A stretch of 64,000 bases of DNA. It comes from an uncultured Roseibium sp. GTDB lineage: Bacteria; Pseudomonadota; Alphaproteobacteria; Rhizobiales; Stappiaceae. This document shows positions 45,927 through 55,076 of the stretch, one piece after another. Positions within the stretch are counted from its first letter, which is position 1. Each line of letters begins with the position of its first letter. The notes beneath the pieces were generated by a model. That model ran no database searches, was not told the origin of the DNA, and saw only the letters and a program-made list of their open reading frames with translations. Location of the stretch: positions 310,001 to 374,000 of the forward strand of contig NZ_CANMFD010000004.1 of the NCBI RefSeq assembly GCF_947496995.1, in the 5' to 3' direction. Position numbers and translations under genes: made by a program.

Positions 45927-46874
45927 ATGTTTCTGATATGCGGCGAAGCCCTGTTCGATCTCTTCGGCGACAGCCCCACCGGTGACGGTCTGACCTTCGA
46001 TGCCCGGATCGGCGGTTCGCCGTTCAATGTTGCAACGGGACTTGCCCGGCTGGGCGAGGACGCTGCCTTTTTCGGCGGCATCTCGAAAGATGCCTTCGGC
46101 GAAAGGCTGATCCAGAAGCTCCGCGACGAAGGCGTCTCTGACCGGCATATTCTCCGAACCGATTACCTGACGACCCTGAGCGTGGTCCAGAAAGACGATC
46201 ACGGCCATCCCGCCTATACGTTCTATGGCGTCGACGCGGCGGACCGGATGGTAACGGCAGACGATCTGCCCGTATTCGCCGAACCGCCGATGTTCCTGCA
46301 CATCGGTTCCTATACCGCCCTTGTGGAACCGGTCGCCACGGCGTTCAAGACGTTGATAGAACGCGAGAAGGGCAACACGCTGGTCTCGTTCGATCCCAAC
46401 ATCCGCCCGACCGTCGTGCCGGACATGACGCAATGGCGCAGCAATACCGAAGCCCTGGTCCCCCTCACCGACATCATCAAGGTCAGCGATGAGGATCTGG
46501 CCCAGATCGCGCCGGGCGACGATCCGGGCGAGATTGCCCGCAATTGGTTGTCCCTCGGCGCCGGCCTCGTTGTCGTCACCAGAGGTCAGAACGGCGCAAC
46601 CGCCTTCATGCGCAACACCGAGATCAGTTGTCCGGGTGTCACGGTGAAGGTTGAAGATACGGTCGGCGCCGGCGACACGTTCCAGGCCGCGCTTCTGGCC
46701 GGCCTGAAGGAGCTCGGCGTGACGGATCGCGGCACGCTCCTGGCCCTTGAAGAAGCGAAACTCTCCCGGCTTGTGGGATTTGCAGTGAAGGCCGCTGCCG
46801 TGACCTGTTCACGGCGCGGAGCCGACCTTCCCACACGGGCAGAACTGGAAAAAGAATGGGCCACCTTGAAATGA
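45927..46874 (+). CDS. frcK: PfkB-family fructokinase FrcK
   Basis: A 315-residue ribokinase-fold kinase. The N-terminus CGEALFDLFGD and GGSPFNVATGLARLG mark the sugar site; the PfkB signature 2 with the catalytic Asp is EDTVGAGDTFQAALLAG. The ATG at 45927 precedes the conserved N-terminus, but the Shine-Dalgarno is weak. In rhizobia the Frc operon ends in frcK, which phosphorylates the incoming hexose. Here it should give fructose-6-phosphate, feeding pgi and the Entner-Doudoroff enzymes encoded downstream. Confidence 0.85.
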   Translation: MFLICGEALFDLFGDSPTGDGLTFDARIGGSPFNVATGLARLGEDAAFFGGISKDAFGERLIQKLRDEGVSDRHILRTDYLTTLSVVQKDDHGHPAYTFYGVDAADRMVTADDLPVFAEPPMFLHIGSYTALVEPVATAFKTLIEREKGNTLVSFDPNIRPTVVPDMTQWRSNTEALVPLTDIIKVSDEDLAQIAPGDDPGEIARNWLSLGAGLVVVTRGQNGATAFMRNTEISCPGVTVKVEDTVGAGDTFQAALLAGLKELGVTDRGTLLALEEAKLSRLVGFAVKAAAVTCSRRGADLPTRAELEKEWATLK

Positions 46875-46971
46875 GGGGCTGACAGGGAAATTAAACCGAT
46901 TTAGAACCCGGATCGAATCCGGGCGCACCCTAGGTCCGTTGAAAAGACTGCTGCTCAGAAGGGATGTATTT

Positions 46972-48447
46972 ATGGCGGTACGCGTCATCGAAGTTGAAGA
47001 ATTCGATCTGGTCGTATTCGGAGCATCCGGAGACCTTGCCCACCGCAAGCTGCTGCCGGCCCTTTACCACAGGGATGCCGACGGCCAGGTACCGGAAAAT
47101 GCCCGTATCATCTGCAGCGCGCGCCGCGATTATTCGGACGAAGACTACCGGAAATATGCCAGGGAAGCCCTGGAGGAGCACGTCAAGGATCTGGACGACG
47201 AGCACCTGGCGCTGTTTCTGAACCGTCTCCACTACGTGAAAATCGACGTGGCGTCCGGCGAAGGCTTTGACGACCTGAAGACGATTCTGGACGAGCGGCC
47301 GAAGGTCGTGCGGGCGTTCTATCTGGCCGTCGGCCCGGATCTTTTCGGCACGATCTGCGAAAATCTCGGCAAGGCCGGCGCGGTGAACGAGCATTCCCGT
47401 GTCGTGATCGAAAAGCCGATCGGCAAGGACGGCGCTTCCGCAAAGGCCCTGAACGAAACGGTCGGGGCTGTCTTCAAGGAAGAACAGATCTTCCGTATCG
47501 ACCACTATCTGGGCAAGGAAACCGTCCAGAACCTCATGGCCCTGCGTTTTGCCAACGCCCTGTTCGAGCCGCTCTGGAATGCCGCCCATATCGATCACGT
47601 CCAGATCACCGTGGCTGAATCCCTCGGCGTTGGCGGCCGGGCCGGGTATTACGACACGGCGGGTGCGCTGCGCGACATGGTGCAGAACCATATCCTGCAG
47701 CTTCTCTGCCTCGTTGCGATGGAACCACCAGAATCCATGAACGCCGACAGCGTCCGCGACGAGAAGTTGAAAGTGCTCAAGGCGCTTGCTCCGATCGACG
47801 AACACAACGCCGACAAGCTGACCGTTCGCGGCCAGTACAGGGCCGGAGCTTCCGCCGGAGGCGCCGTTCCCGGTTATCTGGACGAGCTCGGCAATGAAGA
47901 GAGCCGCACGGAGACATTCGTCGCCCTGAAGGCCGAGATCGCCAACTGGCGTTGGGCCGGCGTGCCGTTCTACCTGCGTACGGGCAAGCGCCTGGCGCAG
48001 AGGGTTTCGGAAATCGTCGTTCAGTTCCAGCCGATCCCGCACTCCATCTTCGATGCGGAAGCCGGTGTCATCACCGCGAACCGCCTGATCATCCGCCTGC
48101 AGCCGGACGAAGGCGTGCAGATGCAGATCATGATCAAGGACCCCGGCCCCGGCGGCATGCGCCTGCGCCAGGTTCCCCTCGACATGAGCTTCGCCGACGC
48201 CTTCAAGGTGCGTAACCCGGATGCTTACGAGCGCCTGATCATGGATGTCATCCGTGGCAACCAGACGCTCTTCATGCGCCGCGACGAAGTGGATGCGGCA
48301 TGGGCGTGGATTGACCCGATCCAGACGGCCTGGGCCTCCTCGAAGGATCTGCCGAAGGGCTATACGTCCGGCACCTGGGGTCCCTCGGCCTCCATCGCGC
48401 TGGTGGAGCGGGACGGCCGCACCTGGACCGAAGACGACGGCAAATAG
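46972..48447 (+). CDS. zwf: glucose-6-phosphate dehydrogenase
   Basis: A 491-residue G6P dehydrogenase. The NADP-binding loop is FGASGDLAHRKLLPALY, and the substrate/catalytic motif RIDHYLGKETVQN includes the active-site histidine region. G6P is oxidised to 6-phosphogluconolactone. AAGGGA lies nine bases before the ATG at 46972; the longer frame starts at a TTG at 46939. The next gene downstream is edd, not pgl, with a 138-base gap. Full length compared with the family. Confidence 0.93.
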   Translation: MAVRVIEVEEFDLVVFGASGDLAHRKLLPALYHRDADGQVPENARIICSARRDYSDEDYRKYAREALEEHVKDLDDEHLALFLNRLHYVKIDVASGEGFDDLKTILDERPKVVRAFYLAVGPDLFGTICENLGKAGAVNEHSRVVIEKPIGKDGASAKALNETVGAVFKEEQIFRIDHYLGKETVQNLMALRFANALFEPLWNAAHIDHVQITVAESLGVGGRAGYYDTAGALRDMVQNHILQLLCLVAMEPPESMNADSVRDEKLKVLKALAPIDEHNADKLTVRGQYRAGASAGGAVPGYLDELGNEESRTETFVALKAEIANWRWAGVPFYLRTGKRLAQRVSEIVVQFQPIPHSIFDAEAGVITANRLIIRLQPDEGVQMQIMIKDPGPGGMRLRQVPLDMSFADAFKVRNPDAYERLIMDVIRGNQTLFMRRDEVDAAWAWIDPIQTAWASSKDLPKGYTSGTWGPSASIALVERDGRTWTEDDGK

Positions 48448-48585
48448 GAGAAGGCTGCAGGGACACCGCCTCCCTTCGCCCTATATCTCCTAATTCGACC
48501 AGCAAGCTGCAAAGGGGCACGCGTGTCCCATTTGCCCGAGCAGGCGCAGCCAGACCGGTTTCCGGTTAGCAAAGGAATTGAAGCC

Positions 48586-50406
48586 ATGACCATCCAGGAC
48601 CGCATCGGCGACGTCACCGAACGGATCGTCAAACGCAGCCACGACAGCCGCTCCATCTATCTGGAGCGGATCGGCAAGGCGGCCGAACAGGGCCCGCAGC
48701 GCTCCCGCCTTTCCTGCGGCAACCTCGCCCACGGCTTTGCCGCCTGCGGGATTTCCGACAAGCAGGCGCTTGCCGGGGATGTCGTTCCCAACCTCGGCAT
48801 CATCACCTCCTATAACGACATGCTGTCGGCGCACCAACCCTACGAAACCTATCCGCAACTGATCCGGCAGGCGGCCCATGAAGTCGGCGCGGTGGCGCAG
48901 GTCGCAGGCGGCGTTCCGGCGATGTGCGATGGCGTCACCCAGGGACAGGCCGGCATGGAGCTGTCGCTGTTTTCACGGGACGTGATCGCCATGGCGGCGG
49001 CCGTCGGTCTGTCGCACCAGATGTTCGATGCGGCTGTCTTCCTGGGCATCTGCGACAAGATCGTCCCAGGCCTGGCGATTGCCGCCCTGTCCTTCGGCCA
49101 CCTGCCGGCGGTGTTCGTTCCCGCCGGTCCGATGACGACCGGCATTTCGAACGACGACAAGTCCAAGGTTCGCCAGCTCTATGCGGAAGGCAAGGTCGGC
49201 CGCGACGCGCTTCTGGAAAGCGAGTCGAAGGCTTACCATTCCCCCGGCACCTGCACCTTCTACGGCACCGCGAATTCCAACCAGATGCTGATGGAGATCA
49301 TGGGCCTGCACATGCCGGGCGCCTCCTTCGTCAATCCGGGCACGCCCTTGCGCGAGGCGCTAACCAAAGAGGCCGCCAAGCGCGCCCTCGCCATCTCGGC
49401 CCTCGGCAACGAATACACCCCGGCGGGCGAGATCATCGATGAAAAGGCCATCGTCAACGGCGTTGTCGGCCTGCACGCCACGGGCGGCTCCACCAACCAC
49501 ACGATGCATCTGGTCGCGATTGCCGCAACCGCCGGTATCCGCCTGACCTGGGACGACATCTCGGAACTCTCCGACGTGGTGCCGCTGCTTGCCCGCGTTT
49601 ATCCGAACGGCAAGGCCGATGTGAACCATTTCCAGGCCGCAGGCGGACTTGCTTTCCTCATCCGCGAACTCCTCGGCGAAGGATATCTGCATCAGGACGT
49701 GAAGACCGTCCACGGCACGGATCTGTCCGGCTATACCGTGGAGGCCAAGCTCGATGCGAACGGCAATGTGATGCGCGAAGAAGTCCCGGCAGTGTCCGGC
49801 GACGAGACGGTGCTCGCTCCATTCTCCAAGGCCTTTCAGCCGACGGGCGGCCTGAAGATGCTGTCCGGCAACATGGGCAAGGCCGTCATCAAGATCTCGG
49901 CTGTCGCCAAGGAGCGCCATATCGTCGAAGCGCCCGCCCGCGTCTTTCACGATCAGAACGACTTCCTGACGGCTTTCAACAACAAGGAACTCACCGGCGA
50001 CGTCGCCGCTGTGGTCCGCTTCCAGGGCCCCAAGGCCTGCGGCATGCCCGAACTGCACAAGCTCACCCCCTGCCTCGGCATCCTGCAGGACCGCGGCCAC
50101 AAGGTTGCCCTGATCACCGACGGACGCATGTCCGGCGCGTCGGGCAAGGTGCCTGCGGCCATCCATGTAACACCGGAAGCTGCCGACGGCGGCCCGATCG
50201 CGAAGATCCGCGACGGCGACATGATCCGGGTCGATGCAATCAGCGGCGAATTGACGGTTCTGGTCGATGAAGCTGAATTCAACGCCCGCCCGCTTGCCGA
50301 GGCTGACCTGAGCCAGCACCAGTTCGGCGTCGGCCGCGATCTTTTCGCGGCTTTCCGCAGAAATGTCGGCACCGCCGACACCGGCGCACACGTCTTCGGC
50401 AGCTGA
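48586..50406 (+). CDS. edd: 6-phosphogluconate dehydratase
   Basis: A 606-residue IlvD/Edd-family dehydratase with a [4Fe-4S] cluster. The conserved segments are [46 protein letters not shown] and [16 protein letters not shown]. It makes 2-keto-3-deoxy-6-phosphogluconate. The ATG at 48586 with AAAGGAA upstream is preferred to a GTG at 48523. The operon continues with eda 29 bases later. Cluster-binding cysteines fall in the CDGVTQ and SCGNLAHGF regions and in LGICDK. Confidence 0.92.
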   Translation: MTIQDRIGDVTERIVKRSHDSRSIYLERIGKAAEQGPQRSRLSCGNLAHGFAACGISDKQALAGDVVPNLGIITSYNDMLSAHQPYETYPQLIRQAAHEVGAVAQVAGGVPAMCDGVTQGQAGMELSLFSRDVIAMAAAVGLSHQMFDAAVFLGICDKIVPGLAIAALSFGHLPAVFVPAGPMTTGISNDDKSKVRQLYAEGKVGRDALLESESKAYHSPGTCTFYGTANSNQMLMEIMGLHMPGASFVNPGTPLREALTKEAAKRALAISALGNEYTPAGEIIDEKAIVNGVVGLHATGGSTNHTMHLVAIAATAGIRLTWDDISELSDVVPLLARVYPNGKADVNHFQAAGGLAFLIRELLGEGYLHQDVKTVHGTDLSGYTVEAKLDANGNVMREEVPAVSGDETVLAPFSKAFQPTGGLKMLSGNMGKAVIKISAVAKERHIVEAPARVFHDQNDFLTAFNNKELTGDVAAVVRFQGPKACGMPELHKLTPCLGILQDRGHKVALITDGRMSGASGKVPAAIHVTPEAADGGPIAKIRDGDMIRVDAISGELTVLVDEAEFNARPLAEADLSQHQFGVGRDLFAAFRRNVGTADTGAHVFGS

Positions 50407-50435
50407 GCGAAACCCCAACGAACCAGGAGGCTGAC

Positions 50436-51074
50436 TTGGCCCAGGACAAAGCGAAAATCGAACAAGTGATGTGTGCGGCACCGGTCATTCCGGTTCTGAT
50501 CGTCGAAGATCCGAAAAAAGCCGTTCCGATGGCACGGGCCCTGGTCCGTGGCGGCCTGCCGGCCATTGAAATCACCCTGCGCACCCCTCACGCCCTGGAA
50601 GCGATAGACGCGGTCAACGAACATGTGGAAGGCGCCATTGTCGGCGCGGGCACCGTTCTGGACGCAAGACAATATGATGCGGCCGTGTCCGCCGGTGCGC
50701 GTTTCGTCGTTTCTCCGGGCGCGACGGAAGCGCTGCTCGATGCGGCGGACCAGCACAGCGTTCCGCTCCTGCCCGGCGCGGCGACGGCCTCCGAAGTCAT
50801 GTTCCTGCTGGAGCGCGGCTATGAGCGGCTGAAGTTCTTCCCGGCGGAACAGGCCGGCGGCGCCTCCTACCTGAAGTCCCTCTCCTCTCCTCTCGCGGCG
50901 GCGAAATTCTGCCCGACCGGCGGTGTCAGCCTGGACAAGGCTCCGGATTATCTGAAGTTGCCGAACGTGCTGTGTGTCGGCGGCTCGTGGATTGCCGATG
51001 CCAAGGCCATCGCCGCTGAAGATTGGGCGGGCATCGAGGAGCGTGCGCGCGCGGCGGCCGGCCTCAAGGGCTGA
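50436..51074 (+). CDS. eda: KDPG aldolase (2-keto-3-deoxy-6-phosphogluconate aldolase)
   Basis: A 212-residue class I aldolase. The general-base Glu is in [11 protein letters not shown] and the Schiff-base Lys is in [13 protein letters not shown]. It cleaves KDPG to pyruvate and glyceraldehyde-3-phosphate and completes the Entner-Doudoroff route begun by zwf and edd. The start codon is TTG at 50436, preceded five bases earlier by a perfect AGGAGG (50425-50430), which makes this uncommon start convincing. I see no clear terminator between it and the convergent PilZ gene. Confidence 0.92.
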   Translation: MAQDKAKIEQVMCAAPVIPVLIVEDPKKAVPMARALVRGGLPAIEITLRTPHALEAIDAVNEHVEGAIVGAGTVLDARQYDAAVSAGARFVVSPGATEALLDAADQHSVPLLPGAATASEVMFLLERGYERLKFFPAEQAGGASYLKSLSSPLAAAKFCPTGGVSLDKAPDYLKLPNVLCVGGSWIADAKAIAAEDWAGIEERARAAAGLKG

Positions 51075-51137
51075 GTAGACCTCTCGCGGTCAGGCGATGA
51101 ATGCGGGTTGATCCGGAGAGCGGACCAGGCGCCTCGT

Positions 51138-51713
51138 TCAGGCGTCCTGGGCTTCCTCGTCGCTGCTGAATTCCTGCAAGGTCCGGTCCCACAAAAGGCG
51201 CAGGCCGGCGGTGCTCGCCGTCCGCCAGGCGAATTCGGCAACGACCGGTCTTTCCATTTTCCCGATGCTCAGGACCACCTCTTCGGGAAGCGCGGCAAGT
51301 CCCTGGGCGGAAATCCGGCAGCCGTTTTTACCGGCATCGACGATAAGGCCGCTGATCTCGGTGATCCCTTCAAGATCGGCGACCTTGACCGGGATATTGA
51401 CGTTGTTGCGCTTTTCGCGGCGCTTGTCGGTGACGATCTTTTCGGTTTTCGGGAAAAGGACGGCCGCGTCGTTCCCCCTTATCGACGTCACCTGGGCCTT
51501 CACGAGCTTGCCCGTATCCCCGGCCCGAATGCCGATATTCTTGTAGAGCTCGCTGATGTCCACGGACGTCAGGCGGCATCCCCATTCGCTGACATTGGAA
51601 ACCACGGCATTGATGACGGCCAGATTGTCGAAATCGACGACCAGGGCCTCTTCTTCCGCATCCGGCTTGTCCTGGAGGTGGGTAAGGCCGTGTTTATTGT
51701 TGTCCGCGCTCAT
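51138..51713 (-). CDS. tandem PilZ-like domain protein
   Basis: A 191-residue cytosolic protein made of two PilZ-like halves. The first (about 25-95) has the second PilZ motif as NVSEWGCRL but no clear RxxxR. The second (about 100-190) has DKRREKRNNVNIPV (RxxxR) and IVDAGKNGCRI, where Gly takes the place of the usual Ser. It may therefore bind cyclic-di-GMP weakly or not at all. It lies convergent to eda and divergent from pgi. A link between c-di-GMP and carbon flow is inference from location only. Confidence 0.7.
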   Translation of the reverse strand: MSADNNKHGLTHLQDKPDAEEEALVVDFDNLAVINAVVSNVSEWGCRLTSVDISELYKNIGIRAGDTGKLVKAQVTSIRGNDAAVLFPKTEKIVTDKRREKRNNVNIPVKVADLEGITEISGLIVDAGKNGCRISAQGLAALPEEVVLSIGKMERPVVAEFAWRTASTAGLRLLWDRTLQEFSSDEEAQDA

Positions 51714-52015
51714 GCGAAAACTCTACTGTGAGCTGCTTGCAATTTACTTAATGAGCTTTGGCTTTTCTGCGTTTTTCCGCCCGTAGAAATGCATATCCGT
51801 AATTTTAACAGGTCAAAGAACTTTTCCGGGCGGCTTTGTTCGTTTCTGACTTAAGGGAACTGTACCGAGATCACTTGCCATGAGCGTTGACCGCAAACCG
51901 CGCGGCCCTCTGCCGGAATTTCTTCTCCCCCTTGAGAAATTGCTGTGCTATCTCATGCGCGGTGTCCGCAACGACGCCGGTCCAGGTGAATTCAATCGAT
52001 TTGAGGGATTTTTTC
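51714..52015. other. divergent region between PilZ gene and pgi
   Basis: About 300 bases with an AT-rich centre around 51740-51850. They must hold the promoters of both flanking genes. The open frame reaching back from pgi to 51887 is Cys/Arg rich and lacks homology. I see no RNA gene or strong hairpin. Confidence 0.4.
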
Positions 52016-53638
52016 ATGGCGTTGGAAGCAGCTTTTGTCTCACTCGGCCAGCAGGCTGAAAAGCTGAAAGACACCACGCTCCGGGAGCTGTTTGCCGCCG
52101 ATCCCAAACGGTTCGAGACGTTCAGCGGCCGCTTCGACGATCTCCTTCTCGACTACTCCAAGTCCAGGATCGACGCCAGGGCGTTCGAATTGCTGATCGG
52201 CCTCGCCAAAGCGGCTGATGTGGAAGGCAGACGTGCGGCGATGTTCGCGGGCGACACCATCAACGGTACGGAAAAGCGCGCGGTGCTGCACACCGCCCTG
52301 CGCAACCGGTCTGGCGATCCGGTGCTGGTCGACGGCAAGGACGTGATGCCGGATGTTGTCGCGGTGCTGGATGCCATGGCGGATTTTTCCGAAGCTGTCC
52401 GGTCCGGCGAACTGACCTCATCAACGGGAGACGCGTTCACCGATGTCGTCAACATCGGCATCGGCGGGTCCGATCTCGGCCCGGCCATGACGACGCTGGC
52501 GCTGGCTCCCTATCACGACGGGCCCGAATTGCATTACGTGTCCAACGTGGACGGAGCGCATATCGCCGATACGCTGGAAAAGCTCGACCCGGCAACCACG
52601 CTGATCATCGTCGCCTCCAAGACCTTCACCACCATCGAAACCATGACCAACGCGCAGACCGCGCGTAAATGGATCGCCGGCGCCCTGGGCGAGGACGCGG
52701 TGGGCGATCACTTCGCGGCCGTCTCGACGGCGCTCGACAAGGTGGCAGCCTTCGGCATCGACGAAAGCCGCGTTTTCGGTTTCTGGGACTGGGTCGGCGG
52801 ACGCTATTCCGTCTGGTCCGCCATCGGCCTGCCGCTGATGATCGCCGTCGGGCCCGACGCCTTCTCCGAGTTCCTGGAAGGCGCAAACGCGCTCGACACG
52901 CACTTCAGGCAGGCACCGCTCGAGCAGAACCTCCCGGTTCTGATGGCCCTGATCGGCGTCTGGAACCGCGATGTTCTCGGCTTTTCGGCACGCGCAATCC
53001 TGCCCTACGATCAGCGCCTCGCCCGCCTGCCCGCCTATTTGCAGCAGCTCGACATGGAGTCCAACGGCAAGCGGGTGAAGCTTGACGGCAGCCCGGTGAG
53101 CCAGGAAACAGGCCCGCTGGTATGGGGTGAACCCGGCACGAACGGCCAGCACGCCTTCTATCAGCTCCTCCATCAGGGCACGACCGTCATCCCGTGCGAG
53201 TTTCTCATCGCCGCCAACGGCCATGAAGACGATCTGAAACACCACCACGACCTGCTGGTCGCCAACTGCCTCGCCCAGTCCGAAGCCCTGATGCTGGGCC
53301 GGACGCTGGAGGAAGCCAGGGACCTTCTCCTGGCCTCGGGAATGCCGGACAGTGAGGCCGAGCGCCTTGCGCCCCACAAGGTCTTTCCGGGCAACCGGCC
53401 GTCCATGACCCTGGTCTACGACATGCTCACGCCCTACGCGCTCGGCCGCCTTGTCGCGCTATACGAGCACCGCGTCTTCGTGGAAGGCGTCATCTGGGAG
53501 ATCAACTCCTTCGACCAGTGGGGTGTTGAACTCGGCAAGGAACTGGCCACCGCGCTGCTGCCGATGGTCAAGGGAGAAGAACCGGCGGATGCAAAGGATT
53601 CCTCCACCAGGGGCCTGCTGGCAGCACTCAAAAGTTGA
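52016..53638 (+). CDS. pgi: glucose-6-phosphate isomerase
   Basis: A 540-residue phosphoglucose isomerase. The signature [16 protein letters not shown] and [23 protein letters not shown] are the two PGI motifs, and the substrate phosphate site [12 protein letters not shown] is intact. It interconverts fructose-6-phosphate and glucose-6-phosphate, which connects the Frc system to zwf. GAGGGA lies ten bases before the ATG at 52016. The gene stands on its own transcript 1 kb from eda. Confidence 0.92.
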   Translation: MALEAAFVSLGQQAEKLKDTTLRELFAADPKRFETFSGRFDDLLLDYSKSRIDARAFELLIGLAKAADVEGRRAAMFAGDTINGTEKRAVLHTALRNRSGDPVLVDGKDVMPDVVAVLDAMADFSEAVRSGELTSSTGDAFTDVVNIGIGGSDLGPAMTTLALAPYHDGPELHYVSNVDGAHIADTLEKLDPATTLIIVASKTFTTIETMTNAQTARKWIAGALGEDAVGDHFAAVSTALDKVAAFGIDESRVFGFWDWVGGRYSVWSAIGLPLMIAVGPDAFSEFLEGANALDTHFRQAPLEQNLPVLMALIGVWNRDVLGFSARAILPYDQRLARLPAYLQQLDMESNGKRVKLDGSPVSQETGPLVWGEPGTNGQHAFYQLLHQGTTVIPCEFLIAANGHEDDLKHHHDLLVANCLAQSEALMLGRTLEEARDLLLASGMPDSEAERLAPHKVFPGNRPSMTLVYDMLTPYALGRLVALYEHRVFVEGVIWEINSFDQWGVELGKELATALLPMVKGEEPADAKDSSTRGLLAALKS

Positions 53639-53872
53639 GCGTTAGGAACCTTTTAAGAAACCACACGTTATAGAGCGTGAAAGTCCGCCTTATTTCTGCC
53701 CCACGTAGCCTATCTGGTTCACAACGTTGAAGAACTCTGATCGGAATACTTTTTCACCGCTGGCCGGATACGGCAATGAGCCGTTGCCCGGAAAAGCAAA
53801 GCAGCTTACCCTCGGTGATACGAATTCGGAAGAACGCACCGTGATACGCGGTCCGGAAGGGAGAATGATTCT
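53639..53872. other. intergenic region between pgi and lipoprotein genes
   Basis: About 230 bases that should contain the pgi transcript end and the promoter of the three lipoprotein genes. GGAAGGGAG lies about seven bases before the first lipoprotein ATG. No strong hairpin or known promoter pair seen. Confidence 0.35.
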
Positions 53873-54142
53873 ATGAAGAAGCTTGTTCTGCTCGCAGCCG
53901 TCGGCCTTGCGCTCGCCGGGTGCCAATCCGACAGCCAGCGCGACCGCGCCCTCGTCGGCGGTGGTCTTGGTGCCGCGACCGGTGCTGCAATCGGTGCTGC
54001 TGCAACGGGCGACGTTGGTGGCGCACTTGTCGGTGCCGCAATCGGTGGAGCCGGCGGAGCGATCGTCGGTGGCGCCACAACGCCGAAAAACTGCGTCGCC
54101 TACGACCAGTACGGCAATCCCTATCGTGTTGCTTGCCCGTAA
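53873..54142 (+). CDS. glycine-zipper lipoprotein, tandem copy 1
   Basis: An 89-residue lipoprotein. The signal MKKLVLLAAVGLALAGC ends in a lipobox (Cys17). The mature part is Gly/Ala-rich with GxxxG glycine zippers (LVGGGLGAATGAAIGAAA, LVGAAIGGAGGAIVGG) and a C-terminal tail CVAYDQYGNPYRVACP carrying two cysteines. Very similar to the next two genes. Zipper segments of this kind mediate membrane or oligomer contacts. GGAAGGGAG precedes the ATG. No specific function known. Confidence 0.75.
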   Translation: MKKLVLLAAVGLALAGCQSDSQRDRALVGGGLGAATGAAIGAAATGDVGGALVGAAIGGAGGAIVGGATTPKNCVAYDQYGNPYRVACP

Positions 54143-54195
54143 GTGAACTCGGGTACGCGTTTTATATTGGTAACTTGACCGCCAGGAAGACTGTG

Positions 54196-54465
54196 ATGAA
54201 GAAAATACTTATGATTGCCGCTGCAGCGGCCTTGCTGGCAGGTTGCCAATCCCAGAGCCAGACAGACCGTGCGCTTGTAGGCGGCGGTCTGGGTGCCGCA
54301 ACGGGCGCCATCATCGGCGCTGCGGCCGGCGGCGGCGTCGGCCCTGCCCTGGTCGGAGCTGCAATCGGCGGCGCGGGTGGCGCCATCGTCGGCGGCGCCA
54401 CGGCACCGAAAAACTGCGTAGCCTATGACCGCAACGGCAATCCCTTCAGGGTCGCCTGCCCGTAA
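54196..54465 (+). CDS. glycine-zipper lipoprotein, tandem copy 2
   Basis: An 89-residue paralogue of the preceding gene, with lipobox LLAGC, the same zipper core and the tail CVAYDRNGNPFRVACP. The chosen ATG at 54196 has AGGAAG nine bases upstream. An overlapping frame that reads through from 53920 is an artefact of the near-identical neighbouring sequences. The spacing to copy 1 is 53 bases. Confidence 0.75.
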   Translation: MKKILMIAAAAALLAGCQSQSQTDRALVGGGLGAATGAIIGAAAGGGVGPALVGAAIGGAGGAIVGGATAPKNCVAYDRNGNPFRVACP

Positions 54466-54564
54466 CCGGCACGCCGTATCCTTGGATAACCGGGTCCCGG
54501 TAAGGATCTGTTAACCATAAGTGGCCACCTTTGGCGGACGCCTATCTTCGCCAAAGGATTCCGG

Positions 54565-54837
54565 ATGAAATCCATCCTTGCCGCCACGGCGCTCGTGCTC
54601 TTGCTGAGCGGATGCGTCAACACCGAAAGCCAGAGGGACCGGATGCTGATCGGCGCCGGTCTTGGAGCCGCGACGGGTGCCACCATCGGCGCCGTCGCCG
54701 GATCGACCGTGAACGCCTCACTGGCGGGCGCGGCTCTCGGTGCCATCGGCGGCGGCCTCATCGGCGTGGTCACCACGCCACGCAACTGCATCGCTCAGGA
54801 CGAATACGGCACGCCCTACAAGGTCCGTTGCCCCTGA
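54565..54837 (+). CDS. glycine-zipper lipoprotein, tandem copy 3
   Basis: A 90-residue, more diverged paralogue: lipobox LLSGC, NTESQRDRMLIGAGLGAATG, zipper LAGAALGAIGGGLIG, tail CIAQDEYGTPYKVRCP. About 100 bases follow copy 2. The conserved order of lipobox, zipper and two-Cys tail across three copies argues that all three are expressed. Downstream comes a family A repeat and a terminator. Confidence 0.75.
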   Translation: MKSILAATALVLLLSGCVNTESQRDRMLIGAGLGAATGATIGAVAGSTVNASLAGAALGAIGGGLIGVVTTPRNCIAQDEYGTPYKVRCP

Positions 54838-54883
54838 TCGCCGGCAGCTTCCCAAAAGAGACCGGTTCAGCGAACCGCCCCTT

Positions 54884-55031
54884 CTGACTGCAGACAAATC
54901 TTCAGCGCATCATCAACTCTGTTGAGCGAAGATGGAGGCTGAACGCCTCTCACACGGGCGTCATTCCGGATCTGCGTTCGACTTGCGTCTTACTTGTCCG
55001 GAAAGACGCCCTGAGGGTTTGTCAGCCGCTT
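54884..55031. repeat. MITE-like intergenic repeat (family A), divergent copy
   Basis: The element runs from CTGACTGCAGACAAA (54884-54898) to TTTGTCAGCCGCTT (55018-55031), with a small hairpin TCAACTCTGTTGA (54913-54925) identical to that at 6116. A large inner hairpin GGGCGTCATTCCGGA ... TCCGGAAAGACGCCC (54956-54970 with 54997-55011) completes it. Confidence 0.65.
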
Positions 55032-55032
55032 G

Positions 55033-55061
55033 AAGGGCCGGCTCAGCGAACCGGCCCTTTT
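55033..55061. terminator. terminator between lipoprotein genes and ald
   Basis: AAGGGCCGG, nine-base loop, CCGGCCCTTTTC: a nine-base-pair stem with a short T run on the plus strand, and A-rich flank on the other strand. It sits between convergent genes and likely serves both. Confidence 0.65.
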
Positions 55062-55076
55062 CAGTTTGAACCGTGA

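Noticed and set aside
51125..51150. Imperfect CCAGG...CCTGG hairpin as a terminator of eda
   Set aside because: It overlaps the end of the convergent PilZ-like gene and is not followed by a T run.
53920..54465. 181-codon frame reading across two lipoprotein genes
   Set aside because: The second lipoprotein has its own Shine-Dalgarno, ATG and signal peptide; the first part of this frame overlaps copy 1 out of its reading frame.
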